From the NCBI RefSeq assembly GCF_003258595.1, contig NZ_QHHQ01000001.1, positions 1 through 64,000 on the forward strand: a stretch of DNA of 64,000 nucleotides, written 5' to 3'. The stretch is from Acuticoccus sediminis (GTDB taxonomy: Bacteria > Pseudomonadota > Alphaproteobacteria > Rhizobiales > Amorphaceae). The translations under genes and the position numbers were made by a program. The notes under the pieces were generated by a model. The model had not been told where the DNA came from. It ran no database searches and saw nothing but the letters and a program-made list of their open reading frames with translations. Position 1 is the first letter of the stretch. The number at the start of each line of letters is the position of its first letter. This document shows, in pieces, positions 18,604 through 26,900 of the stretch.

Positions 18604-18682
18604 GAAGTCCGTTCCTTTCGTCATGCCGCCCGGTGTCGCCGAACCCTCTCGCCGACCCGGGCGATGCACCTTAACTTGGATG

Positions 18683-18702
18683 CTGTATGGTGTTTAATAC
18701 AG
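18683..18702. promoter_or_regulatory. Operator-like palindrome between SDR and leuC-like gene
   Basis: CTGTAT (18683-18688) and ATACAG (18697-18702) form a perfect 6+6 inverted repeat with an 8-base spacer in the 148-base divergent gap. The TGTAT/ATACA half-sites match those at the GntR promoter, although spacing differs. Shared control by the GntR/HutC regulator is a reasonable inference. Confidence 0.5.
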
Positions 18703-18751
18703 GAAACAATGCGACCCCGGCTCGGGCGTCGCAGGCCGCGGAGGAAGTGTG

Positions 18752-20191
18752 ATGTCGGCCCCCGACACCCCGAAGACGCTCTACGACAAGGTGTGGGACG
18801 CCCACGTCGTCGTGACCCGAGAGGACGGCGAGAGCCTGTTGTGGATCGACCGGCATTTCGTCCACGAAGGTTCACACCACGCATTCAATACATTGAAATC
18901 GCGGGGCGCAAAGGTCACGCGGCCGGATCTCACGTTCGGCATCGCCGATCACTATGTGCCGACGCGCGGGCGGGCCACGATGGCCGGCGCCGATCCCTCC
19001 ATCGCCGGCATGGTGGAGAAGCTGACGGCCAACTGCGCGGCCAACGACGTCCACATCTTCGGCCTGACGGACCCGCGGCAGGGCATCGTGCACGTCGTCG
19101 GTCCTGAGCAGGGGCTGACCCTGCCGGGCCTGACGATGGTCTGCGGCGACAGCCACACCTCGACCCATGGCGCGTTCGGCGCGATGGCGTTCGGCATCGG
19201 CGCGTCCGAGGTGGCCCACGTCCTCCTCACGCAGACGATCTGGCAGCGCAAGTCGAAGCGCATGCGGGTGACGGTCGACGGTGCGCTCGCTCCCGGCGTC
19301 AGCGCCAAGGACATCGCTCTGTCGTTCATCGCGAGAGTCGGCGCGGACGGCGCGCGCGGCCACGCCATCGAATATGCCGGCTCGGCGGTGCGCGGCCTGT
19401 CGATGGAGGGGCGGCTGACGCTGTGCAACCTGTCGATCGAGAGCGGCGGCCGGCTCGGCATGGTGGCTCCGGACCAGACGACGGTCGACTATGTCCGTGG
19501 CCGCCCGATGGCCCCGCAGGGCGCCGTCTTCGATGCCGCCGCGGAGCTGTGGCTCTCCCTCGCCAGCGACGCGGACGCAGCGTTCGACCGCGAGGTGGTG
19601 CTGGCGGGTGCGGACATCGTGCCCGTCGTCACCTGGGGCATCAGCCCGGAGGATGCGCTCCCCGTCACCGGCACCGTCCCCGACCCGGCCTCGATCAGCG
19701 ACGAGGCGCGCGCGGCACACGTCAGGTCGGCGCTCGACTACATGGGACTGACGCCGGGCATGAAGCTCGAGCAGGTGCCGGTGGACCGCGTCTTCATCGG
19801 CTCCTGTACCAACGCGCGGATCGAGGACCTGCGGGCCGCGGCCGCCGTCCTCGCCGGGCGCAAGGCGCGGGTGCCGGGCCTCGTGTCGCCGGGCTCGTCG
19901 CTTGTGAAGCGGCAGGCGGAGGAAGAGGGTCTCGACCGGATCTTCGCCGACGCGGGGCTCGAATGGGTGGAATCCGGCTGCTCGATGTGCGTCGGCATGA
20001 ACGGAGACCTGGTGCCGCCGGGCGAGCGCTGCGCCTCCACCACGAACCGCAACTTCCGCGGCCGCCAGGGACCGGGCGCGCGCACCCACATCATGTCGCC
20101 GGCGATGGTCGCCGCCGCGGCCGTCACCGGCCATCTGACCGACCCGCGCCCGCTGCTGCACGGCCGGCCCCTGGAGACCCAAGGCGCATGA
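18752..20191 (+). CDS. leuC: 3-isopropylmalate dehydratase large-subunit-like hydro-lyase
   Basis: 479 residues. The three 4Fe-4S ligands are Cys352 (GSCTNARIEDLR), Cys410 and Cys413 (GCSMC), and GDSHTSTHGAFG is intact, so an aconitase-type (de)hydration is expected with the small subunit encoded next. The N-terminus (WIDRHFVHEGSHHAFNTLKSRG) departs from standard LeuC, where the equivalent reads HEVTSPQAFEGLR. Genomic context is catabolic, with no leuB or leuA. It may therefore act on another C4-C6 dicarboxylate: maleate, citraconate or dimethylmaleate hydratases are LeuCD relatives. ATG 18752 is preferred over GTG 18749 because GAGGAAG is correctly spaced. Confidence 0.85.
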   Translation: MSAPDTPKTLYDKVWDAHVVVTREDGESLLWIDRHFVHEGSHHAFNTLKSRGAKVTRPDLTFGIADHYVPTRGRATMAGADPSIAGMVEKLTANCAANDVHIFGLTDPRQGIVHVVGPEQGLTLPGLTMVCGDSHTSTHGAFGAMAFGIGASEVAHVLLTQTIWQRKSKRMRVTVDGALAPGVSAKDIALSFIARVGADGARGHAIEYAGSAVRGLSMEGRLTLCNLSIESGGRLGMVAPDQTTVDYVRGRPMAPQGAVFDAAAELWLSLASDADAAFDREVVLAGADIVPVVTWGISPEDALPVTGTVPDPASISDEARAAHVRSALDYMGLTPGMKLEQVPVDRVFIGSCTNARIEDLRAAAAVLAGRKARVPGLVSPGSSLVKRQAEEEGLDRIFADAGLEWVESGCSMCVGMNGDLVPPGERCASTTNRNFRGRQGPGARTHIMSPAMVAAAAVTGHLTDPRPLLHGRPLETQGA

Positions 20192-20799
20192 CCCCGTTCA
20201 CCACCCTCACGGCCACCGCCTGCCCCCTGCCCTACTCGGGGATCGACACCGACCAGCTGATCCCGGCGCGCTTCATGAAGCGCCCGCGGTCCGAGGGCTA
20301 CGGCCAGTTCCTGCTCCACGACCTGCGGTTCGACGAGGCGGGGGCACCGCGCGCGGACTTCCCCCTCAACGCCCCGCAATACGGGGATGCAGCGATCATC
20401 GTCGCCCGGCGCGGCTTCGGCGGCGGCTCCTCGCGCGAGGCGGCGGTCTACGCGCTGGTCGACTACGGGATCCGCTGCGTGATCGCGCCGAGCTTCGGCG
20501 ACATCCACGCCTCGAACGAGGTGAACAACGGCATGCTCCCGGCCCGCGTCACGGAGGAGGACGCCGAGCGGCTGCTCGCCCGCGCCCCAGAAACGAAGCT
20601 GACGGTGGACCTCGAGGCACAGACCGTCACCGCCGGCGACATCGTCGTGCCCTTCGAGGTGGAGCCGGTGTGGCGCACCAAGCTCCTCAACGGCTGGGAC
20701 GACCTCGACCTCACCGCGAGCTTTGCCGACGCCATATCCGCGTTCGCCGCGAACGACGCCGCGCAGAACCCCTGGAAGACCCCCACCCGCACCGCCTGA
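20188..20799 (+). CDS. leuD: 3-isopropylmalate dehydratase small-subunit-like protein
   Basis: 203 residues, usual LeuD size. The opening GIDTDQLIPARF and the swivelling-domain loop GGGSSREAAVYAL (Gly80-Ser-Ser-Arg-Glu) are recognisable. The residue after SSRE is Ala85 where classical LeuD has His (GSSREHA), a change near the active-site loop that fits altered substrate choice. ATG 20188 overlaps the large-subunit stop in ATGA, so subunits are made together. The C-terminus NPWKTPTRTA shows no damage. Function as the small subunit is firm; the substrate is not. Confidence 0.85.
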   Translation: MTPFTTLTATACPLPYSGIDTDQLIPARFMKRPRSEGYGQFLLHDLRFDEAGAPRADFPLNAPQYGDAAIIVARRGFGGGSSREAAVYALVDYGIRCVIAPSFGDIHASNEVNNGMLPARVTEEDAERLLARAPETKLTVDLEAQTVTAGDIVVPFEVEPVWRTKLLNGWDDLDLTASFADAISAFAANDAAQNPWKTPTRTA

Positions 20800-20852
20800 T
20801 CCCGGTCACGGCGCCGCCGCTCCGCCTCAGCGCCGGCGGTCTTCTCCCTGGT

Positions 20853-20875
20853 GAGCGCGGTTCGCGACCGCGCTC
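20853..20875. terminator. Hairpin between convergent leuD-like and GbsR genes
   Basis: GAGCGCGGT-TCGCG-ACCGCGCTC is a perfect 9-base stem with a 5-base loop between two convergent genes. No T-run follows on either strand, so it is either a weak bidirectional terminator or an mRNA-stabilising stem. Confidence 0.4.
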
Positions 20876-21009
20876 CGTCGTTGCGGAGAGGTGGTGGGCT
20901 ACGCCGCAAGGCCACGGCCGATACCGCGAGCGGCGGCCGCGCGCCTAGCGGGAGCTCCGGGCCGGAACGAGGGTTCCGCTCTGGAACGGGCCGGCGGCCG
21001 GGCGCCGCG

Positions 21010-21597
21010 TCAGGTGGTGCCGCCGTCCTTTTCCGCGGCCGCGCCCTTGCGGCGCCGCAGCGGGAGGACGTTACCGGCCTTGTTCATGAGGTCGGTGACG
21101 CGCGCGCCAAGCGACAGGAGCTGGATCAGCCGGTCGGTCTCGAGCCCGTTGATGTCGTCGTACCAGCCGGTGAGGAGCTCGATGAGCTGGGTCAGCTCCT
21201 CGATGCGGTGGTTGGCGTACTCGTCGCCGTCCAGCTTGTCGCGAGACATCTGCAGCTCGCGCAGCTTCGTCAGCGTCGGGTCGATCTCGCGGCGCTTGCG
21301 CTCCTCGACGAGGGTCCGCACGATCTCCCAGAGGTCCGTCGGGGTGGTGAAGTATTCGCGCCGGTCGCCGGGGAAGTGCTTGAGGCGGACGATCTTCCAG
21401 GCCTGCAGCTCCTTGAGGCCCATGGAGACGTTGGAGCGCGAGAATCCGAGGCTCTCGGCGATCTGCTCGGCGTTGAGCGGGTGCTCGTTGACGAAGAGCA
21501 GCGCGTAGATCTGGCCGACCGTGCGGTTGATCCCCCACCGCGACCCCATCTCGCCAAAGTGGAGGACGAACTCCTCCTGCAGCGGTGGCAGATTCAC
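21010..21597 (-). CDS. GbsR/MarR-family transcriptional regulator
   Basis: 195 residues. A winged helix-turn-helix (NAEQIAESLGFSRSNVSMGL, about residues 43-62) is followed by REYFTTP and a long charged helical C-terminal half (residues 80-170) likely used for dimerisation. GbsR-type proteins control betaine or choline genes and other envelope or osmotic functions. I use the GTG at 21597, with GGAG eight bases upstream; the open frame continues upstream but that part is arginine-rich and unlike the family. The neighbours are convergent leuD-like and, on the same strand upstream, the secreted hydrolase. Its targets are not visible. Confidence 0.85.
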   Translation of the reverse strand: MNLPPLQEEFVLHFGEMGSRWGINRTVGQIYALLFVNEHPLNAEQIAESLGFSRSNVSMGLKELQAWKIVRLKHFPGDRREYFTTPTDLWEIVRTLVEERKRREIDPTLTKLRELQMSRDKLDGDEYANHRIEELTQLIELLTGWYDDINGLETDRLIQLLSLGARVTDLMNKAGNVLPLRRRKGAAAEKDGGTT

Positions 21598-21891
21598 GGC
21601 GGCTCCATTGTCATGCGGCGTCCCGTGCCGCGTCCTCGCCCGGTGCGGGCGCCGGTCGCGCCGCCCGCAACACTCCAGATTGGCAGTGTCGCCCTTTCCG
21701 CGTCGCGGACGAAGTCCGGGATTTTGGAAAACGCTCTTGCAGATAAGGTGCACTTGACGCCGACCACAATCCCAAAAGAGGGATCGTGAGCCGGCCAACT
21801 GTTAATCAAGATCGATCGGCGGGGCCAGAACGTCCGTCCGCCGTCCCCGGTGCGGTCCCGCGCCGGCGACCGGAGAGCGGCCCGGGCCGCG
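21598..21891. other. Intergenic region upstream of the GbsR-type regulator
   Basis: No gene is supported. The right half (about 21710-21810) is noticeably more AT-rich, with the segment ATTTTGGAAAAC near 21722 and ACTGTTAATCAAGATCGATC near 21798, and is the likely site of the regulator's promoter. I could not fix a -35/-10 pair. Confidence 0.35.
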
Positions 21892-22674
21892 TCAGTTCGT
21901 GTAGAACGAGGTCACTGTATCCTGCGCGACCTGCCGGAGGAAGGCGGCCGTGTCCGGGTCGACGCGGCCGAAATAGTCGTACGTCAGGTCGACCGGGGAC
22001 CTGCCGTAGACGCTCGCATAGACCGTCGCCGCGGCGAGGTAGGTGCCGGCGAGCGTCGGGTGCGAGTGGTCGTAGTCCTGCTGCAGCTCGAGGTCGGGAC
22101 GGCGGCGTCGCGCCTCCTCGAAGGCGAGGCCGACGGGGATCACGAGGGCGTCCGCCCGGGCGCCCGCCTCGTTGTAGAGCGCGCGGATCTTCTCGATGTT
22201 GTCCGGGTCGTACTGCTTGTGACCCTCGTCGTAGGCGTGGGTCATGTAGAGCGCCGGAGTCGCGCCGGCGGCCTTGATCTTCGCGGCCGCCGCGTCGACC
22301 GCCTCGTCGAAGGCCGCGGTGCGCTTCTCGCTGAGGGCAGCGGCGCTGTGGCCCTGGAGGATCACGAGGTCGAACGGCCGGTCCGCGCCGACGTTTCCGC
22401 TCTCGAGGTAGTGGTCAATCGGATGGTAGCCGAGCGAGCCGCCCGAGATGGTGATCGACACGTACTTCAGGTCGCCCATCGGCACGCCGAGCCCTTCGGC
22501 CACCATGCGGCGGACGTGATTGTGCAGACTGTCGTTGTAGTAAAAGTAGCTGTTGCCGATGAGCAGGACGTCGTCCGGCGCGTCGATGCCGAGCGACGCC
22601 GCGCTCTGCTGTGCGATGGCCGGCCCGCCGAGCAGCGGGGCGGCCAGGAGAATCGCAGGCAAGATCCGTTTCAT
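21892..22674 (-). CDS. Secreted SGNH/GDSL-like hydrolase
   Basis: 260 residues with a Sec signal peptide (MKRILPAILL...GPAIA, cut near residue 21). The mature part shows the SGNH block I LIGNSYFYYND with nucleophile Ser42, an oxyanion-type LQGHS near residues 106-110, and block V DHSHPTLAG giving Asp202 and His205. Family members remove acetyl or acyl groups from polysaccharides or lipids in the periplasm; some are DUF4886-like proteins of unknown function. GGAGGAA provides an excellent ribosome site. It follows the Fe(III)-binding protein gene by 101 bases on the same strand, so co-transcription is possible. The substrate is unknown. Confidence 0.8.
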   Translation of the reverse strand: MKRILPAILLAAPLLGGPAIAQQSAASLGIDAPDDVLLIGNSYFYYNDSLHNHVRRMVAEGLGVPMGDLKYVSITISGGSLGYHPIDHYLESGNVGADRPFDLVILQGHSAAALSEKRTAAFDEAVDAAAAKIKAAGATPALYMTHAYDEGHKQYDPDNIEKIRALYNEAGARADALVIPVGLAFEEARRRRPDLELQQDYDHSHPTLAGTYLAAATVYASVYGRSPVDLTYDYFGRVDPDTAAFLRQVAQDTVTSFYTN

Positions 22675-22775
22675 GGGCCGTTCCTCCAGCGTCTTCTTAT
22701 GTTGTGCGACGATGGTGGACCGGATTGCAGCGGATGGCGAGCGGAGATTTACCAAAACCCCCGCCCAACCTGACG

Positions 22776-23783
22776 TTACTTGTAGCCGACCTCGTTGTAG
22801 ATCTTCTGCGCCGCGCTGCTCGCCGCGGCGACCTTGCCGATGTCGACCGTGTCCGGGGTGAACTCGCCCATGGACGCGACCGCCTCGGACGCCGGGACGC
22901 CCTCGAGCACCGGGAACTCGTTGTTGTCGGACGCAAGCAGGCCCTGCGCCTCGGGCGTCAGGGTGAACTCGATCAGCTTGCGGGCGGCCTCCGGGTGCGG
23001 CGCATACTTCGCGACGCCGATGCCCGAGATGTTGATGTGCGTGCCGTTCGTCTCCTGGTTCGGCCAGACGATGCCGATGCCGTCGACGCCTTCGGTCAGC
23101 CCGGCCACCTCGCCCGAGAGGCCACGCGCGAAGTAGTAGTGGTTGGAGAGCGCGATGTCGCACTCGCCGGAGACCAGGCCGCGAAGCTGGTCGGTGTCGC
23201 CGCCCTCGGGGTCACGGGCGAGGTTGTTCTTCACGCCCTCGGCCCACGCGCGCGCCTTCTCCTCGCCCTCGTTGACGATGATCGAGGCGAGCAGCGACTG
23301 CATGTAGACGTTGGAGGAGGAGCGGGTGCAGATCAGGCCCTTGTACTTCGGGTCCGCGAGGTCGTCGTAGGTCTGCGGCGGATCGGTGACGTCGGCCTTG
23401 TCGTAGAAGATGATCCGCGCGCGGCGGGAGAAAGCCGTCCAGTCCTTGGTGTGGAGGTTCGCCGGCACCACCTCCTTCACGACGTCGACGTCGAGCGGCT
23501 GGAAGATGGCGGCGTCGTCGGCCCGGGCGAGACGGCCCACGTCCACGGTGATGAAGACGTCGGCGGCGCCGAGGTCGCCCTCGGAGCGGATGCGCTCGAT
23601 CAGCACGTCGGCGTCGTCTTCGATGCGGTTCACCGTGATGCCGGTCTTCTCGGTGAAGGCGGCGAAGAAGGCGTCGTCCGTATCGTAGTGGCGTGAGGAG
23701 TAGACGTTCACCTCCTCGGCCAGGGCGGACGAGGCACCGAGGACGGTTCCGACAAGAAGGGTTGCAATCGTCAGTCTCTGCAC
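22776..23783 (-). CDS. Fe(III) ABC transporter periplasmic binding protein (FbpA/FutA type)
   Basis: 335 residues from a GTG at 23783 with GGGAG upstream; the signal peptide ends in SSALA. VNVYSSRHYDTDD opens the mature domain and the paired iron-ligand tyrosines are Tyr216-Tyr217 in SNHYYFARG, with Tyr160 (SSNVYMQS) also conserved in the family. The protein would capture ferric iron in the periplasm. No permease or ATPase gene is adjacent, so it must share a membrane complex encoded elsewhere. Upstream is a good TATAAT box joined to a palindrome, suggesting repression by a metal-responsive regulator. Confidence 0.92.
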   Translation of the reverse strand: MQRLTIATLLVGTVLGASSALAEEVNVYSSRHYDTDDAFFAAFTEKTGITVNRIEDDADVLIERIRSEGDLGAADVFITVDVGRLARADDAAIFQPLDVDVVKEVVPANLHTKDWTAFSRRARIIFYDKADVTDPPQTYDDLADPKYKGLICTRSSSNVYMQSLLASIIVNEGEEKARAWAEGVKNNLARDPEGGDTDQLRGLVSGECDIALSNHYYFARGLSGEVAGLTEGVDGIGIVWPNQETNGTHINISGIGVAKYAPHPEAARKLIEFTLTPEAQGLLASDNNEFPVLEGVPASEAVASMGEFTPDTVDIGKVAAASSAAQKIYNEVGYK

Positions 23784-23860
23784 TCTCAGGCTCCCTAGAA
23801 TCGAGAGCCCGGGCCTAAGCTGCGCGCAATCTTTCGTCAATCCGACGCAAGCATCTCAAC

Positions 23861-23882
23861 ATTATAGCGAGTCAAAACTCGC
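23861..23882 (-). promoter_or_regulatory. Promoter -10 with embedded palindrome for the Fe-binding protein gene
   Basis: On the minus strand a perfect TATAAT occupies 23866-23861. Directly upstream, between -10 and -35, is the perfect inverted repeat GCGAGT-CAAA-ACTCGC (23867-23882). The -35 region (around 23884-23889) is poor. This layout suits a repressor that blocks polymerase; the sequence does not match the Irr or Fur consensus I know. Confidence 0.55.
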
Positions 23883-23917
23883 ATCAGATCAGAATAACTC
23901 TAAGCCGTAAGTCCGCA

Positions 23918-26900
23918 CTAATACTCGCGTTCATAGTAGAGACCGATGGTCGACTCGTCCGTCATCGCCTCACCCCGCGCCTTTAAGCCGCGGGTGATGT
24001 CGATGCTGACGGTGACGCCGGAGGACTTCTCGCCCGCCCGGACGCCCACGTAGACGTTGTCGGCGATGTACCGGCCGGCCTGGACGGCGGTGCTGCCAGT
24101 CTCCGTGGTGATGATCTCCAGGTTGTCGAGACCGGAGAAGGCGCGAACCTGGTCGATGATCGACGGGCCGTTGCCGACGCCGGCGAGCTCGGCCACCGCG
24201 GCGGCGAGCTGGGCGAGCTGGAAGGGCGACAGGTCGTCGATCGACTGGCCGAAGATGAGCTGCGACAGCACCTCGTCCTGCGGCAGGTCCGGGACGGACT
24301 CGAAGCGCACCTGCGGGTCGTTCGCCGGACCGTCGACGATGACGCGCACGGTCACCTGATTGCGGCTCGTCTCGGCCACCAGGTAGATCTGCGGGTTGAG
24401 GTCGCCGAACAGCGTCACCCGGCCCTCGTCCAGCACGATGCGCTGGGTGAGGATGTTCATCTGGCCGCGGATGAGGTGGAACTCGCCGACGGGCTGGATG
24501 TCCGACACCGGACCGGTCACCCGCAGCTCGCCGCCGAGCTCGGCGTCGATGCCGCGGCCGCGCACGAAGATCCGGCGCGGCGCGCTGATGGTGACGTCCA
24601 GCGTGAAGCCGGATGCGTTTGAGCCGCCGTCGTCGTCGCTGTCGGTGAACGGGCCCGCGTGGGCGCGGCGCAGCGTCTCGAGCACCGGCGACGGCGTGTT
24701 GAAGTTGGACACCTCGAGCAGCGCGGCGGTGCCGGAGAGGCGCGTCGGCACGGTGATCTCGGCCCGGTCGATGTCGACGCGGCCCTCGACGCGCGGCCCG
24801 GTCAGCGGGCCCTTGATGCCGAGGTTGGCGCTCAGCGTCACGGCGACGAGCTGGCCGTCGGAATACCGCGCGTTGTTGGCGACGAAGGTCAGGTCGGCGG
24901 GGAAGCCCGCGCCGAGGCCGATGCTGCCGGTCACGCTGACCGTCCCGTCGCCGAGCGAGGCGGTGAGCCGGTCGACGACGATCCGGTTGCCGTCCATGCT
25001 GGCGACGAGCTGCCCGTTGTTGAGCACGAGGTTGCTCAGCGGGTCGCGCACGGTGAAGCCGGAGGAGCGCACGCTGCCGGAGACCGTGGGGTTGGAGAGA
25101 GATCCTCGCGCCCGCACGTCCGCCACCACGTCGCCGGAGAGCGACGAGCCGCGGGAGGCGAGGAAGTGATTGGCGAGCGACAGCGGCGCGTTCGCCCGCA
25201 CCGCGACGTCGAGCCCGCCACCCGACAGCGGCACGAACCCGGACGCGGTGACGTTGAGCCCGCTGCCCTCCGCCCGCGCCGAGGAGATCGTGATGCCGCG
25301 TCCGCCGTATGAGCCGGCCGCGTTGACCGTCAGCACGCCGACGCCGGCGTCCTGCAGCGGCAGGGCGGAGATGCCGGTGCCCGACAGGTTGAAGTTCGCG
25401 GACGGGTTGCTGAGCGAGCCGGTGGCGGTCGCCGAGCCGGACAGGCGCCCGGTGAGGCCGAGGTTCGGCACGAAGCCGTTGGCGATCGCCACCGGCAGGT
25501 TGGAGAGGTCCACCGACAGGTTCAGCCGGCGGCCCACGGTGCCGCGCGCGTTGAGCGACCCGCCGCCGAGGTTCACCGCGGCGCGGTCGATCGTGACGGT
25601 CTGGTTGCGCATCGAGCCCGCGGCGTCGATGGAGCCCGGCCCCATCCCGGCGTCGCGCAGCGGCGCGGCCGAGACGGAGGGCGCGTTGATGGTGAAGCGC
25701 ACCTGCGGGTTGGAGGGCGAGCCCTGCGCCGTCACTTCGCCCGAGAGCGCGCCCGCGACGCCGAGCTCGGGGGCGAAGCCGTTGGCGATCGCCAGCGGGA
25801 TCTGGCTGAGCTTGACCGTCAGGTCCATTGCCCGCGCGCTGACGCTGCCGGTGGCGGACAGGGTGCCCTGCCCGAGGCGCGCCTCGGCAGTCGTCAGGGT
25901 CGCCGTCTCGTCCGCGTAGCGGCCGGCGACGGTGGCGTTGACGGCGCCGACGTTGGCGCCCTCGAGGAGCCGCGCCGAGGCCCGGTCGACATTGATCGAG
26001 AAGTCGGCCGCCGGGTCCTTCATCGAGCCCGACACATCCGCCCGGCCGGTCACCGTGCCGGAGAGGCCCAGCGACGGGTCGGCGGCGTTGGCGAGCGCCA
26101 GCGGCAGGCGGTCGACGTTGACGGTGATGTCGAGCGCGTCGCCGATGGTGCCGGCCGCGCGGATCGCGCCGCCGCCCACGGTCGTCTCGAAGGTCTGCAG
26201 CGTCGCCACCTTGTTGGCGTAGGAGCCCCGCGCCGTCGCGTTGAGCGGCTGGATCCCGCTGCTGCGAAGCTGCGCCACCGTCGCGCCGTTCACGTCAACG
26301 GCGAACTCGGCGGAGGGATTGTCGAGCGTGCCGGACGCGCTCACCCGGCCGGACAGGGTGCCGGAGGCGTCAAGGCTCGGGTCCACCGCCTCGGCGAGGG
26401 CGAGCGGCAGGTTGATGATCTCGGCGGTCACGTCGAGCTGCTGGCCGACCGAGCCGCTCGCGGTGATGCGGCCGCCGCCGATAGTGGTCTCGAACGTCTG
26501 CAGCACCGCCGTGCCGTTGGCGAAGGTGCCGACGGCGGTGGCGTTCAGCGGATCGAGCCGGGCGTCGCGCAGCGGCTTGGCGTTGGCGTCGACCACGCGC
26601 ACGTCGAACTGGGCATTCGGCTCCTCGAGCGTGCCCGTCGCGGTCACGTTGCCCGAGAGGCTGCCGGACACTTCGAGCTCGGGACGCACCGCGTTGGCGA
26701 GCGCCAGAGGCAGGTCGCTGACATCGGCCTTGATGTCGAGCGTCTTGCCGACCGTGCCGGAGGCGTTGATCTCGCCGCCGCCCACGTTGGTGTGGAAGGT
26801 CTCGAGCGTCGCCACCTTGTCGATGTAGGAACCGCGCGCCGTCACCGTCAGCGGGTCGATGCCGCGCTCGGCGAGGATCGCGGCGGTGACACCGTTGGCC

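Noticed and set aside
18884-18897. TTCAAT-AC-ATTGAA palindrome near the leuC-like start
   Set aside because: It lies inside the coding sequence (codons for Phe-Asn-Thr-Leu) and lacks the TGTAT/ATACA half-sites of the other sites; probably chance.
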